The notes beneath the pieces were generated by a model. It was given only the letters and a program-made list of their open reading frames with translations. It was not told the origin of the DNA and ran no database searches. A stretch of DNA of 64,000 bases from Dryocosmus kuriphilus (taxonomy: Eukaryota > Arthropoda > Insecta > Hymenoptera > Cynipidae), in contig CM076189.1 in NCBI GenBank assembly GCA_038277395.1, forward strand, positions 234,857,918 through 234,921,917, written 5' to 3'. Numbering within the stretch: position 1 is the stretch's first letter; each line of letters starts with the position of its first letter. Positions 1-10,270 of the stretch are shown here, piece by piece. Both the position numbers and the translations under genes were made by a program.

Positions 1-203
1 AGTGCGATTGTAATATGATATGCAGAAGATAAGAATGCTGTGAGAATGATGTGAACGAATATTTTTCACTGAATTTTTTTTATTAGATGACATTCAGTTG
101 TTTCAAAAAGGTACCAGTTTTCCTGTAATTTCGTGATATGCAAGAGTATGTGAGGTGAAATGAACACGTTCTTTCAGGGTTACATTCGTCTCATTAGCAT
201 AAT

Positions 204-827
204 CTAATCAATATGATTTATTAATTGGTGATGGTCGCAGCCCACTGGAGGTGCTCCGAACCATGTACGGGTTGCTGTGAGCTTGGTCTGCCGAGGTATA
301 AGCGGCGACCAGGCATCTGGAGCCAGCCCCTTCGGGCCTTGATCGGAGAGTGCGTGGTGGCTGCAGGGATTGGAACCTGCAGTGCTCTGGGCGAGTCCGG
401 TCCGTCCGTGAATTCCGGGACCAGTTAAAAACAGGTTGGTACCCAGAGAACTGGGGTACGATTTCAGTCCGAGGGTATACCCGTTCGCAACTATTTCGGC
501 CCGCCCCTCCACGTACGATGTGATAATGAATTCTTTATTATGGCTTGTAAAGACGGAAACTGAAGGTCGAGAAAGGAGACCCAGGTCGAAGAGGAGCTGA
601 AATCCAGCAAGAACTTCAACGTGGTGTAAGAAGAAGAGATGGAGTACATGACGGAGGTTGCGTCGATGAAAAGGATGCTCGTCAAATGTTAGAACGAACT
701 GAAGGAGGCTCACAGAGAAGTACGCGACTGCCTAAAAAACGTGATGAAGCTCAGTAAGTCAGAGGAGCTGGTGGAGGAAGTGGAGACAACGCAAAGAGCA
801 ATGCACTCAGTGGGGTACTCATTATAG
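204..827 (+). pseudogene. Possible retroelement 5' region / ORF1-like coiled-coil remnant
   Basis: I do not recognise this with certainty. The left half is GC-richer than its surroundings and has several stops. The right half, around 696-827, reads open on the plus strand as 43 charged residues rich in Glu, Lys and Val, including EELVEEVETTQRAMH, and then a stop. Upstream in other frames there is more Glu/Lys/Arg-rich coding-like sequence, broken by stops. Charged coiled coils of this kind are common in the first ORF of non-LTR retrotransposons and in retroelement gag proteins, so a decayed retroelement is the best guess. No reverse transcriptase follows. It could equally be a fragment of a host gene. 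Confidence 0.3.
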
Positions 828-1027
828 AAGCCTCAAAGGATACACGGAGGGCTACATGGGGCCATGAATAGAACGCTCAAGGAGAAGATACATATGTATG
901 GAGCGCCGAGAGAATTCTCTCTTGAGCTCCACTGTCAAGGAGAAAAGGGCATCTGTCTCCACACAAACAGAGCTACAGACAACGTCTGAGGTGACCTTCG
1001 ATAGACGCAAGCGGGTTAGAGAACTGA

Positions 1028-1603
1028 TACGATAATTTCAAAATATGCTGCTTTTAGCTTCCACTTTAATAAATTATTTCAATTTAAAAACTGGTCTAAT
1101 TCCTCTTTTATATCCTTTTAATCCAGTTTTTTGACTTTGTAAGTGAATTATTTATCTTAAATTCATGTTAGAACCCTAAAAATAAATACATGTGCAATGA
1201 CATATAGGTTAGGTCAAGATTATGAATTACACTACGATAAAAACTACATCATTTTTATGAAAGTAACTAAAAATACTACTTTAACCGATAAAGATAGCAT
1301 AAAAAGGATTTTTATAAATAATTTTTCAGATAAAAGTGCAAGAAAATCACTTTCAGTTACCAGTACTTGAAATTTAAGTTACATTTGTAATTTAAAAGTG
1401 CTTGAATTTTCGAGAATTTTTTAACAGTGTAAGGCAGCATTCGTTTCAAGAGTTCAATACCATTTCTGGTCTCCCGTCCAATCAAGTTGTTCACATCAGT
1501 GACCAGTGCTAGCGGTTAATCAATCTCCTTACACCAAGTGAACCAGCAAACAAGCCCCTCAGGCTTTTGCAAAGGATAACAATTTTTGTTTTTAATGTAA
1601 GTA
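1028..1603. other. AT-rich spacer, no gene seen
   Basis: AT-rich sequence with stops in all frames and no repeat I could match elsewhere in the window. It ends at the TA target duplication (1602-1603) of the mariner element. Confidence 0.5.
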
Positions 1604-2595
1604 CAGGGTGGGCCATCTGTTAGTGCGTTTTTCAACTATGGATAAATGACACATCATTTGTAGGTTATGTCATTCTCTCTGCACATACAAAATGTCAAAA
1701 CTATGCCATTTGTAAAGATGGAGTCGTTGACGACGCAACAACGCGTTTTGATAGTGCAAACTTACTACGAAAATGGTCGGTCTGTAAAAGAAGCATTTCG
1801 GAAACTTCGGACAAGTTTCGGTCGACATGGACGCCCATCAGAGTCCGGAATTCGGAAGATTATTACTCGTTTTGAGGAAACTGGTTCAGTGGAAGGTCGT
1901 AGAGAATATGAACATGCTCGTACAGTTCGTACTTGAGAAACAATAACCGCTGTGAGTGAAAGCGTCCGTGACGAGCCAAGCACATCCACCAGGCGCCGTT
2001 CTCAGGAATTGGGCATTTCCCGACCAGTTTACGCCGGATTTTACACGAGGATCTTCATTTTCATCCATACAAAATCCAGTTAACGCTATCGTGGCATGCT
2101 GACGGACTTTTTGTGGCGAAAATTAGATGAAATTGATGTGGATGATCTTTGGTTTCAACAAGACGGCGCGCAACATCGCACACAAATCGTCAAACAATTA
2201 ACTTATTGGCGACTAAGTTTGGTGATCGCATAATTTCCAGGAATTCCGACGTGAATTGGCCACCAAGGTCGTGCGATTTGACCCCTTTGGATTTTTTCCT
2301 TTGGGGTTATCCAAAAAAGTAAAGTTTATGCGAATGCCCCACGAACAATTCAAGCCCTAAAAAATAACATTCGGGCTGAAATTTTCATCCCAGTTTATTG
2401 GAGAGAGTCATCGAAAATTTCGACCATCGGATGCAAGTCTGCAAAAAGAGCCGTGGCGGACACTTGAATGATATCATTTTTCATTTGTAAATGGCATGTA
2501 AGTAGCTTTAATTTTCCTAAACTATTTTGATTTCACATAGGAAAAAGTGTACTTTTTTTTAAATTTAAAAACGCACTAACAGATGGCCCACCCTA
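1604..2595 (+). mobile_element. Tc1/mariner-superfamily element, full-length ends, dead transposase
   Basis: The left end AGGGTGGGCCATCTGTTAGT (from 1605) reappears inverted at the right end, finishing at 2594. The match continues through GCGTTTTT, giving about 27 bp TIRs that differ only at the first base (C against T). The element is bracketed by TA at 1602-1603 and 2596-2597, the target duplication expected of this superfamily. At 992 bp it is shorter than typical autonomous mariners (about 1.3 kb), in keeping with the internal deletion seen in its transposase. It is therefore a non-autonomous fossil with mobilisable-looking ends. Confidence 0.9.
1718..2490 (+). pseudogene. Mariner-type transposase pseudogene
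   Basis: The transposase would bind the TIRs and cut and paste the element. The frame from the Met at 1718 carries the N-terminal helix-turn-helix region (ENGRSVKEAFRKLR). It stops at a TGA (1934-1936), although the same frame then continues with recognisable sequence (SQELGISRP). A block between about 2075 and 2100, which should hold the first catalytic Asp, is deleted. The second catalytic region survives as FQQDGA near 2153 and the third as CDLTPLDFFLWGY near 2270-2310, in different frames. The family is clear; the protein cannot be functional. The Met upstream at 1667 is a less likely start because the family similarity begins at 1718. Confidence 0.85.
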
Positions 2596-2629
2596 TACTT
2601 ATTTTTTATATATTATTATTTTTTTTAAC

Positions 2630-3060
2630 ACTCAACTCATTTATTCATTCACTCATTCATTTCTTCATTCACTCATTCTTTTTTCCATTCATTAATTCAT
2701 TTACTTATTCTTTCAATTGAATTTATTTTTAAAATATCTTCCGCTTCATTAATATATAATATTTAGAAACTATATCTTTCTAAATTAAAATTTTTATTTT
2801 AAAAACGAAGCGGAGTATTAATTAAAGAAATGCTTAAATTTCAGTTTTTCAACTAAAATTTCCCTCTTTCAATTAATTAATAAACATTTAGAAATAAATT
2901 TTTGAAAATAAAAAAACTAAGTTTAAAACTTTCTTTAATTTACACCAAGTTCTTGTTTTGAATATAAAAATTGAAATTCCACAATTTTATCTCACAATTA
3001 TAATATGTTACGTATATTTTACTGTAGTAAAAGTCATTCACATTCAGCATAGCATTTGAA
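2630..3060. repeat. AT-rich tandem unit, first copy (includes ATTC microsatellite)
   Basis: A unit of about 430 bp starting with a degenerate TCATTCAT-type simple repeat (2630-2720) and containing the inverted pair CTTCCGCTTCATTAATA / GAAGCGGAGTATTAATTAA. Parts of it recur at 4200-4670: 2930-3060 matches 4200-4330, and 2640-2970 matches 4340-4660. Reading through the family A insertion, this is a short tandem array with family A inserted in it. Confidence 0.6.
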
Positions 3061-3101
3061 AATACATTTAGAAAAAAAAAAAAATCTGGCCGCTTCGCGG
3101 G

Positions 3102-4199
3102 CACATTCTCATCGCGCGCTTCGCGCGAAGTATGACTGCGCCTATGGCGCGCGGTCTCATGGTCGTCGCGCTTCGCGCTCCGATATTTTAAGCCTCGCGC
3201 TTCGCGCTCGGATGTTTCTGGTCTTTGCACATCGTGCTCGATATTCGTTACTTGGGTCTTAAAATTTCAAAACACTTACTTTTAATGAGATTATTAAATT
3301 TGAATTTTCTATAAAAAATTACGAATATCGACCTTAAGGAATACATTCTCATCATGAGACTCGCGCTTCGCGCTCGAGAATTACATTTTTTAAAAACATA
3401 TTGTAGATTGATAAAGTTTTCTTGTGATTTTCTAAATTTTCACAATGCAGGATTTCGATTCTTCAAAGTAAAACGATGAGTCTTATAAATAGACATTTTG
3501 TAGCTCTTTCCACGGTTAACAATTCTGTTTGTTAATATTTTCTCATATCTTGCATAGTTTTGCTGAAAAATGGTTTGCTTTATATTTCATAACATTTTTC
3601 ACGAATAACTCAAAAACTACGCGTCTGCTCAAAAAAATGATAGAGAGAAAATTTGTAGATCTCTTTGAGGTGACCAACTTTGCTTATTATCGTTTTTGTT
3701 GTTTCTTGAATAGTTTGGCAAGAAACCACAGTCTTTTACTTTTAATAACGTGTTCTCGATTTCTAAAAAACCGTGCTTTTTATCAAAAAATGGTTTAAAC
3801 AAAATTTGTAGATTTTTTTGAGATAAGCAATTTTAATCTGTACTGTTTTTTTGTATCTCACATATTTTAGCCGGAAAATGGATTTTTTGATTTTGTGGAA
3901 ACCTTTTTTGATGGATAAAACCATAATCAATTGTCAAAAACCGCTGGTTAATAAACTTCCTTTTACACCCTAAAGAAGTCTGACAAAGCGCAATCCAATC
4001 CAATTAGTCCTTCGATAGTTATCGTGGGAAAAGACGACAACGAGGACGACGACGACTACGAGAACAAACAGACACCTTCGTAGAACTTGTTTTTCGGACT
4101 CAGTGGGTCACGAAACGTCGAGATTTCATGAAATCCGCGAAAGTCATTTTTCACATAAAACTAATACCTTCTCATTGAGATGAGAATGTAAAAACTGAA
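3102..4199 (+). repeat. Family A repeat, copy 1 (ACATTCTCATC termini, GC hairpins)
   Basis: The left end ACATTCTCATC (3103-3113) is inverted at the right end as GATGAGAATGT (4189-4199). The first 160 bases are GC-rich, with repeated CGCGCTTCGCGC / CTCGCGCTTCGCGCTCG hairpins. A second ACATTCTCATC at about 3343 followed by another GC hairpin may mark a nested inner element. The body holds degenerate subrepeats of about 150 bp, each with a variant of TTTGTAGATCTTTTTGAGGT. A GAC-rich microsatellite (4035-4065) precedes the end. There is no coding capacity, so it is probably a non-autonomous DNA transposon or a satellite-like repeat. The superfamily is unknown. Confidence 0.75.
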
Positions 4200-4670
4200 T
4201 TAAAAAATTTCTTTAATTAACATGTAATTTTTGTTTCAAATAAAAAGTTCAAATTATAAAATGTCACGTCAAAATTAAAATATGTTATATATATTTTAAT
4301 TTAGTTAAAGTCATTCACATTCAGTTTAGCATTTTCAAGTTTTTCACACCTTTTATTTACTTCTTCATTTATTCATTTATCTATTCCCTTATTTTTTATT
4401 TAAAAAATATCTTCGACTTAATTAATACATAATTTTTTAAGAAGTCGTACAAATTTTTGGTCTATTGACTTTGATTTTACTTAAAAAACAAAGTTGAGTA
4501 TTAATTAAAGAAATGTTAATTTTCAGTTTTTCATTTAAAATTTCCTTCTTTCTCAATGAATTAATTAACATTGGAAACAAATTTTTGAAAATAAAAAACT
4601 AAATTTAGAAATTTCATTAATTCACACTTAATTTTTGTTATGAATATAAAAATTTAAAGGACGTAGCAGA
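4200..4670. repeat. AT-rich tandem unit, second copy
   Basis: Repeats the AT-rich unit found left of family A copy 1. AGTCATTCACATTCAG occurs at about 3030 and 4310, and TTTTTGAAAATAAAAAA at about 2898 and 4583. The order of the blocks indicates a tandem array with a period of about 430 bp, interrupted by family A. Confidence 0.55.
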
Positions 4671-5323
4671 GTAAGCATGGTCTCCGTGCCCCCACTTGGA
4701 TTTGATCCATATTCTGGGGATAAGTTACAATTATTATAGAAATAATTTACTCTAATTGTCAAAAGTTCTAAACAATTTAAGCAAAATAAAGAAACTCAAT
4801 TTTCTATAAATTGCCTTAACTGATTTTGATAGTTCAAATATATATTACACAGAATATTAAGATAATTTTCAAAAAAAATTAGGAAGAAGTTCCATGAACT
4901 GGAAGGGGATGAAAAATATTATTACAATTTTCTGACAATTTTTCTCATGAAATATTTTTTGAACACTCAACATTTTTCCCCTATATTATCTTCAGAATAT
5001 ATTTTTTCGAGAATGAATAAAATCTCCATTTTTTGAGTCAATAAAGGTTTTGTTGAAATACAAAAATTTAGGAATGTGGTATTCCCGCAGTTTTACTTTG
5101 ACATATGCGCGATTATGTTTAAGAAATTGGTCAGATGTCCTTTTGTGAGATCGTACTCAGAAAACTGTGAGGTTGAATCTACAAAGTACTTGTGTAATCA
5201 AATTTTTTATTCTCCGGAAAAAATTTTGGTGTTTCAAAAAAACTTTTATTGACTCAAAAAATCGAGATTTTTTGTTTTCGCTTGAGTTAACAGCAGTTTC
5301 TTTGGAATAATCAAAATTGTTTT
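4671..5323. other. AT-rich spacer, no gene seen
   Basis: Low-complexity AT-rich DNA without a supportable reading frame. The last five bases before the BEL element form its target-site duplication GGGAT (5324-5328). Confidence 0.5.
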
Positions 5324-5328
5324 GGGAT

Positions 5329-5613
5329 TGAAGAAGTCCGAAAGTGCCCGGATAGGCGAAGAAAATACCTATGTGACGGGAGAAAGGGTGAAGCAGGTTC
5401 GGGATCGAAGAGGGCAACCTTGAGATTCGGAAAGGACAGGAAGACGTGTAAAAGGGTGACAGAGCGTACTTGTGCTCGGGGAGAAGACCTTTTTCACATC
5501 GTCAAATGTGACAGAGCGTACTTGTGCTCGAAGAGAAGACTTTTTCACGTCGTAGAATATCGAACAAAGTTGTGTTTTTGCAGGGGACCAGCCCAGTTGT
5601 TGAAAATTGAACA
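5329..5613 (+). repeat. BEL/Pao 5' LTR
   Basis: A 285 bp LTR with TG...CA ends. It matches 20644-21058 collinearly: 252 bp, then (in the 3' copy only) a 130 bp insertion, then 33 bp. It contains two direct copies of a block including GACAGAGCGTACTTGTGCTC. No clear TATA box was recognised. Confidence 0.9.
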
Positions 5614-5616
5614 TGA

Positions 5617-5632
5617 TGGAGGCGCCGGGTAT
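5617..5632 (+). promoter_or_regulatory. BEL/Pao primer binding site
   Basis: TGGAGGCGCCGGGTAT begins 3 bases after the 5' LTR. It starts with the TGG complementary to a tRNA CCA end, and continues like the complement of an acceptor stem and T-arm. The priming tRNA cannot be named without tRNA gene sequences. Confidence 0.7.
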
Positions 5633-6189
5633 ACTAATGTGGGGGTGATGGCATTGCAAATTTATTTCTTAAGTGAATTCAACGAGCGTTTTCAATCGCC
5701 ACCTGATAAACTCTATTGGTCCATCTGCTTGGCTTATCCAAAAATGGTGGGGGAAAGGAGGGATTGAAAGAAGATAGACTGAATAACGTTCAGTGAATAT
5801 TATAAGATTTAAACACTCGAGCGGCACAAAATGGCTGGCCGGGGAAAAGCATCGAGAGAAAGACAAGGAGTCAGACGAGGTAAAGCAGCAGTTCGAGGAA
5901 GAGGAGCAGGCCGAGGTACGAGAAAAGGCCAAGGTCACCAAACCGGGGAATGAAGTCATCAATTTGAGGAAAATACACCCGAGACAGGTACCCAGTAGGG
6001 GATCCAGGTAAGTCAAGTGAATTTCGATTAGTACCGGGTTTAAAAGAACGAAGTAGTAAAGTTATAACGACTCGGAACTTAACGAGGGATCTGCAGGGGG
6101 GAGGCCGCTATGTTAGCAATAGGCGACCTGGCGACAGGCTCATCGGGCCGTGCGAAGTACTGGGAAACTGCCTATAAATATCGATCTAG

Positions 6190-7620
6190 AGCATGGCTCA
6201 TCAGTCGCCAGTACTAGTTACTGGACAAAAAGGAAAAGGGAGCTCGAGCTACAGGCCGCGAAAAAACGTTTTGCTGTGCAGCAACGGGCAATACAGAAAC
6301 AAAGAGAATTAGAATTATAACTAATAAACGATGAACTAGCCGCGGATATAGCCGAACTGGATGAGGAAGAGGGAGATCGAAGGTCAAATGCCACCGGACG
6401 AGCGGGGTCTGAAAACCAGGAAAACGTGCGGAAATTGTGACGCACTTTTCTAGAAGCAGCACTATCCACAAGTAGGATCCCAAATGAAGGTCAATCGGGC
6501 ACCAATAATTATAGCAACGGTTTTAATAATAGTTTAAATGAATTCGTGTCGCAGTTGACGCAAACTACCAACAAGGCGCGGGCGGCGCCAATGTCCGAGT
6601 ACTCGAGTAGGGTATCATTAAACGCATGTCGGTCGGGAAATGTTTACCAACATTTGATGGGGATGTATTAGAGTGGCCAATATTTAAGAAGGCTTTTGAA
6701 GAGAGTTCGATAAAAAACGGGTTTAATGAACAAGAAAACATGATTCGTCTTCATGAAAGTTTGAAGGATGAGGCCAGAGAAGCGGTGGCTTCATTAATGG
6801 TAACTGCTAGCGATACCAGTGAAATCATGCAATTGCTAGCCTTGAGATTCGGAAACGCCAGTGCTGTTGCTGGTCGTATAGTTCAAAATCTTAAGGCTTT
6901 GCCGAGGCTATGCGGTGTCAATGCCCACCTTATAACATTTGCCACTCAGTAAAAAATTGCGTGGCCGCACTGGAGGCCGTGAAGCATGTCGGATACCTCC
7001 ACAGCACGGAACTTATCCGGGAAATTATTCAAAAAGTGTCAGATACGATGATTTGTAATTACAACCGGTATCTAAATGAGAACGGTAAGCCTGAGGAACC
7101 CGCGTTAGTTACCCTTTCGAAATATCTGTTAAATAAGGCTGAGATCGCCTGTAAGGCCGGATATATTGAAGCCGTCGCATTAGCGAAAAAAGATCGGGTT
7201 TTTGGGTTTAATTTCGAGCTAGATTGCAGTAATAAACGTAAGTGGAGAGACCGCAAGTTTGATCAAAGGGATGGTCGATTTACCGAAAGGGTACACACTA
7301 TAGACGAGACAGAGGGCGACGCACTACCTGATCCGAAGCGTACCACGGGGGAAATTATTTGCCTATATTATAACTCAAATTCGCACGCGATAGGAGACTG
7401 TACCCGATTTAAAAACTTGGCAGTTTCAAAACGATGGGACTGGGCCAAAATACTAGAGTCTGTTTCCGTTGTCTAAGAAGTACAGAACACATAATAATGA
7501 AATGTGCCTCAAAAGAATTGAAGAGATGTTACGTCAAAAACTGCCATATTTCAGCCCATCCCTTACTTTGATATACGCCCCAGCGCAAAGAAATTTTTCT
7601 GACGACCTTGCGAACACAAT
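6190..7620 (+). pseudogene. BEL/Pao gag pseudogene (5' part, cut by gypsy)
   Basis: Gag would form the cytoplasmic particle that packages element RNA. After a leader (5640-6190, with an Arg/Gly-rich short frame near 5830-5950) a charged coiled-coil segment appears (QKQRELEL near 6300), ended by a stop. The Pao gag core begins near 6635 with LPTFDGDVLEWPIFKKAFEE and runs to about 6930, where a frameshift moves it to the next frame (6910-7476). Around 7470-7564 another frame carries the C-terminal Cys/His zinc-binding region, starting CFRCLRSTEH. The gypsy element is inserted inside the His-rich end of this region, and the remaining codons lie just after 15620. Confidence 0.8.
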
Positions 7621-8831
7621 GGCCCGCCCTGAATTGATACTATTATATTATTCTACGTTTATATTAAATATCCTACTATTATATTATTCTACGTTTATAT
7701 TAAATATCCTACTATTATATTATTCTACGTTTATATTAAATATCCTACTATTATATTATTCTACGTTTATATTAAATATCATACTATTATGTACTATACT
7801 ATTATACTATATCATATCATTCCTTATATCGTTGTATTATTCTTGTTATTATTATTATGACTATTACTACTAGTATCGCATTTGTACGACGATTTTTAGC
7901 TATTTTAATAATATCAAGTCACATACGCATTTTTCTTGTTGTTCGAGTCGTCGACATAGTCGCCTATTTTCCGTCGTTGATCTTGGAAAACTTGTAGGGG
8001 GGGGGGGGGGGGGGGGGTTTACGTCCAAGCAGCGAGAGTGGGAGGCTGGCGCTACAGAAATCGGACGGACGTATCCGGGAGCTGACTGACACACCACCTA
8101 GCATTCGGGCTAACTGGCGCTACGACTGGCGCACCGGGCCAGCCAAGCAGCAAGTCGAGCTCCCCTCTAGCGTCCGGCCGACCAATAAGCAAGACGCTCG
8201 GATCCGCAGCCGTGCCACCGCGCGGGCATAAAAGGAGCGCGTTTCATGTACTCGTGAGCAGTCGATCGTGGTCGGCAGTGAGAGCGTCACCCGCTCTAAC
8301 TCTCATTGTCCTGCCTTCGGCTCGGGCTCTTTCTCGGCCTTCAGGAGATAATAAAAAAACGAAGGAATTCAAATTCTTACATGATTGCCTTTTTCTTAAC
8401 TGCCTACTATCCGTCCTTTTAAGGGCGATTAACGAAGATATCAGAAGTCTGGTCAGGTTTCCGAGACACGACCCCCAGGTGCTCCCTTTTGGAAGGGTCC
8501 ACAGTTATCCTTCTAAACTTTCGGGTGACCTCTGAACGTCAAGGCCCTCTCCGAGACGTCCTTTTCCGGAGGAGGTCTCACGAGGTGAGGGGGGGTGAGT
8601 GTGGACAGACCACTAGGTCTCCTGGCCGGACGTGTGGAGGGACCCTACCTGAGACTTCCCACTGCATGGGCCTCAACACCCGTCAGCGAAGGGCTCGCCG
8701 ACGAGCCAGGGGGTTGCTGGAGCAACTAGCCCGTCTACGAGAGGTGGGGTACACGACAGGAGACGTACCTCCCACTATCCAGAACAGAGGCCTAGAGGAT
8801 CCCAGGACCCCTTCAACGAGTGCAGTGAACA
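7569..8831 (+). repeat. Gypsy 5' LTR (1263 bp)
   Basis: TG...CA ends. From about 7635 it carries four copies of a 36 bp tandem repeat (unit containing TATTATTCTACGTTTATATT); the 3' LTR carries five, which explains its extra 36 bp. A run of 21 G lies at 7997-8017. The repeat is open in one frame and spells an artefactual hydrophobic peptide; I do not regard it as a gene. Confidence 0.95.
8228..8355 (+). promoter_or_regulatory. Gypsy LTR promoter and polyadenylation signals (TATA-like 8228, AATAAA 8350)
   Basis: ATAAAAGG at 8228-8235 lies in a GC-rich stretch, as expected for a core promoter. AATAAA at 8350-8355 lies 122 bp downstream. Together they predict a U3/R boundary near 8255 and an R region ending soon after 8370. 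The same pair occurs in the 3' LTR at 15012 and 15134. Transcription start and cleavage sites are inferred. Confidence 0.6.
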
Positions 8832-8836
8832 AAATT

Positions 8837-8856
8837 TGGCGGCCCAACGTGGGGCC
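8837..8856 (+). promoter_or_regulatory. Gypsy primer binding site
   Basis: TGGCGGCCCAACGTGGGGCC begins 5 bases after the 5' LTR. It starts with TGG and resembles the TGGCGCCCAACGTGGGG-type sites known from other LTR elements. The tRNA is not assigned. Confidence 0.7.
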
Positions 8857-8927
8857 TAGTTTCTTTTGACGATTGTTATCGTCACTTACCGACGCCCGGG
8901 TTTCTCATACTCCCACCGACGAAGGCG

Positions 8928-10270
8928 ATGGTCGGACGTATACCACCCCCAAAGAAGACTGCGGTCACTGAACGCAAGATCGTTACACGCCAGTCATCAG
9001 CCACTTCCGGAAGTGGAGAACAAAATCCGGTGGCGCCCAACAACCCTCAATCACAGGAAACAAGTAGGGAAGCACAGAGTCAAAACAAACCAACGCCGAT
9101 CAACCTCCAGCACCTGCCACCAACGTCTGCCTCCCGCCGGTCAACTAACGAAGAACCTCTACTTTCGGAATCGCAGAGAACCACTCACGATCTGGGAAAG
9201 GCCGCAGGCAACACCATCCCAAATACCATGGCGGAAACGAACCCCCGCACAGACGTGCTTACCGCGCCCGGAGATGCGACGCAACCAAACTATCTAGTGA
9301 ATAGCATCCCACCGAATCCAACCCCTAAGTACGGACCCGAGCCCAGAGCACAACATCCTCAAGGACCACTACCTTCCAACCTCACATCGACAGCAGGGAC
9401 CCGGGCCTCAATCCCGGAGCGGACGGAATCAAATGAATCCAGGGGTTCCTCAACAGCAGCCGCGACGTATTTTACACCACCCATGCTATCTCTCGCTGAT
9501 CTTCAGCGCTTGATCGCCGTTATCCGAGCCCCTGCACCACCGAAACCTGAATTTTCTGGACTCGACCATGAAGATCCCGAGAAGTTCCTTCGGGAGCTAG
9601 AGAACTACTTCGTGACAGCCAGCATCCAGGAGGCTTACTGGACGCGGACCGCTGGACAGCAACTACAGGAAACAGATGCAAAATGGTGGACACCATTTAA
9701 ATCTTTCGATTGGATTGGCAGCAATTCCGCGAAGCACTGCTCAACAAATACGCTGGAACAGCGGTCATGTTCCACCTGCGAACTGTCACCTACCCCCAGA
9801 AGCAGCAGGAAAAGGACAATGTGGCTATGTTCCTCCAAAAGAAGTTTTTGCTCGCCAAGAGACTAACCCCTAATGCCAGCGAAGAATCCATCACCGAAGA
9901 ATTGATCGAGTTAGTCAGACCTTCAATCCGCAAATGCCTCCGTGCAGCCAGCATCCGCACATTTACGGACTTACTGATGCGCGCAGGACAACTAGAGGCT
10001 GACGAAAACGAAGCAACCTCCAACAAGTCCCGTAACAACGACGCGACCAAATCAAAGCCTACACCGAACTCAACGAACCTCGAGCAGCCAGGACCGTCAC
10101 GCCCGAACGCACCTAGATGCCACTACTGTCCGGGCTACCACCTTCACCGCTACTGTCCACTGCTAAATGAAAGAGCAGCCCCGCCGGAAAACTGGCGCCA
10201 GGGTGCGGAAGCGAACGCACCCGCCGCCATCGCCAGCTCGGACCCAAGCGCAGCCGCCCCCCGGCGTTGA
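8928..10270 (+). pseudogene. Gypsy gag (frameshifted)
   Basis: Gag would assemble the particle and bind element RNA. From the Met at 8928 the protein opens with a long Pro/Thr/Gln/Ser-rich region of about 190 residues, then the Ty3-gag core beginning KPEFSGLDHEDPEKF near 9541. Near 9690 the frame is lost, and the core continues in another frame from about 9710 (MDWQQFREALLNKYAGTAV) through LTPNASEESI. The C-terminus has a nucleocapsid zinc knuckle, CHYCPGYHLHRYC, near 10115. The frame ends at 10270, overlapping the start of pol by four bases. One single-base-type frameshift separates two otherwise intact halves. Confidence 0.85.

Noticed and set aside
7469..7873. 134-codon frame with repeated hydrophobic LLYYSTFILNI units (and its twin at 14184-14657)
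   Set aside because: It is the 36 bp LTR tandem repeat read in one frame. Copy number differs between the two LTRs and it has no gene context.
8212..8869. Two open frames inside the gypsy LTR and leader (and their copies at 15038-15680)
   Set aside because: They lie in U3/R/U5 and the leader, overlap the promoter, and are explained by GC-rich non-coding LTR sequence.
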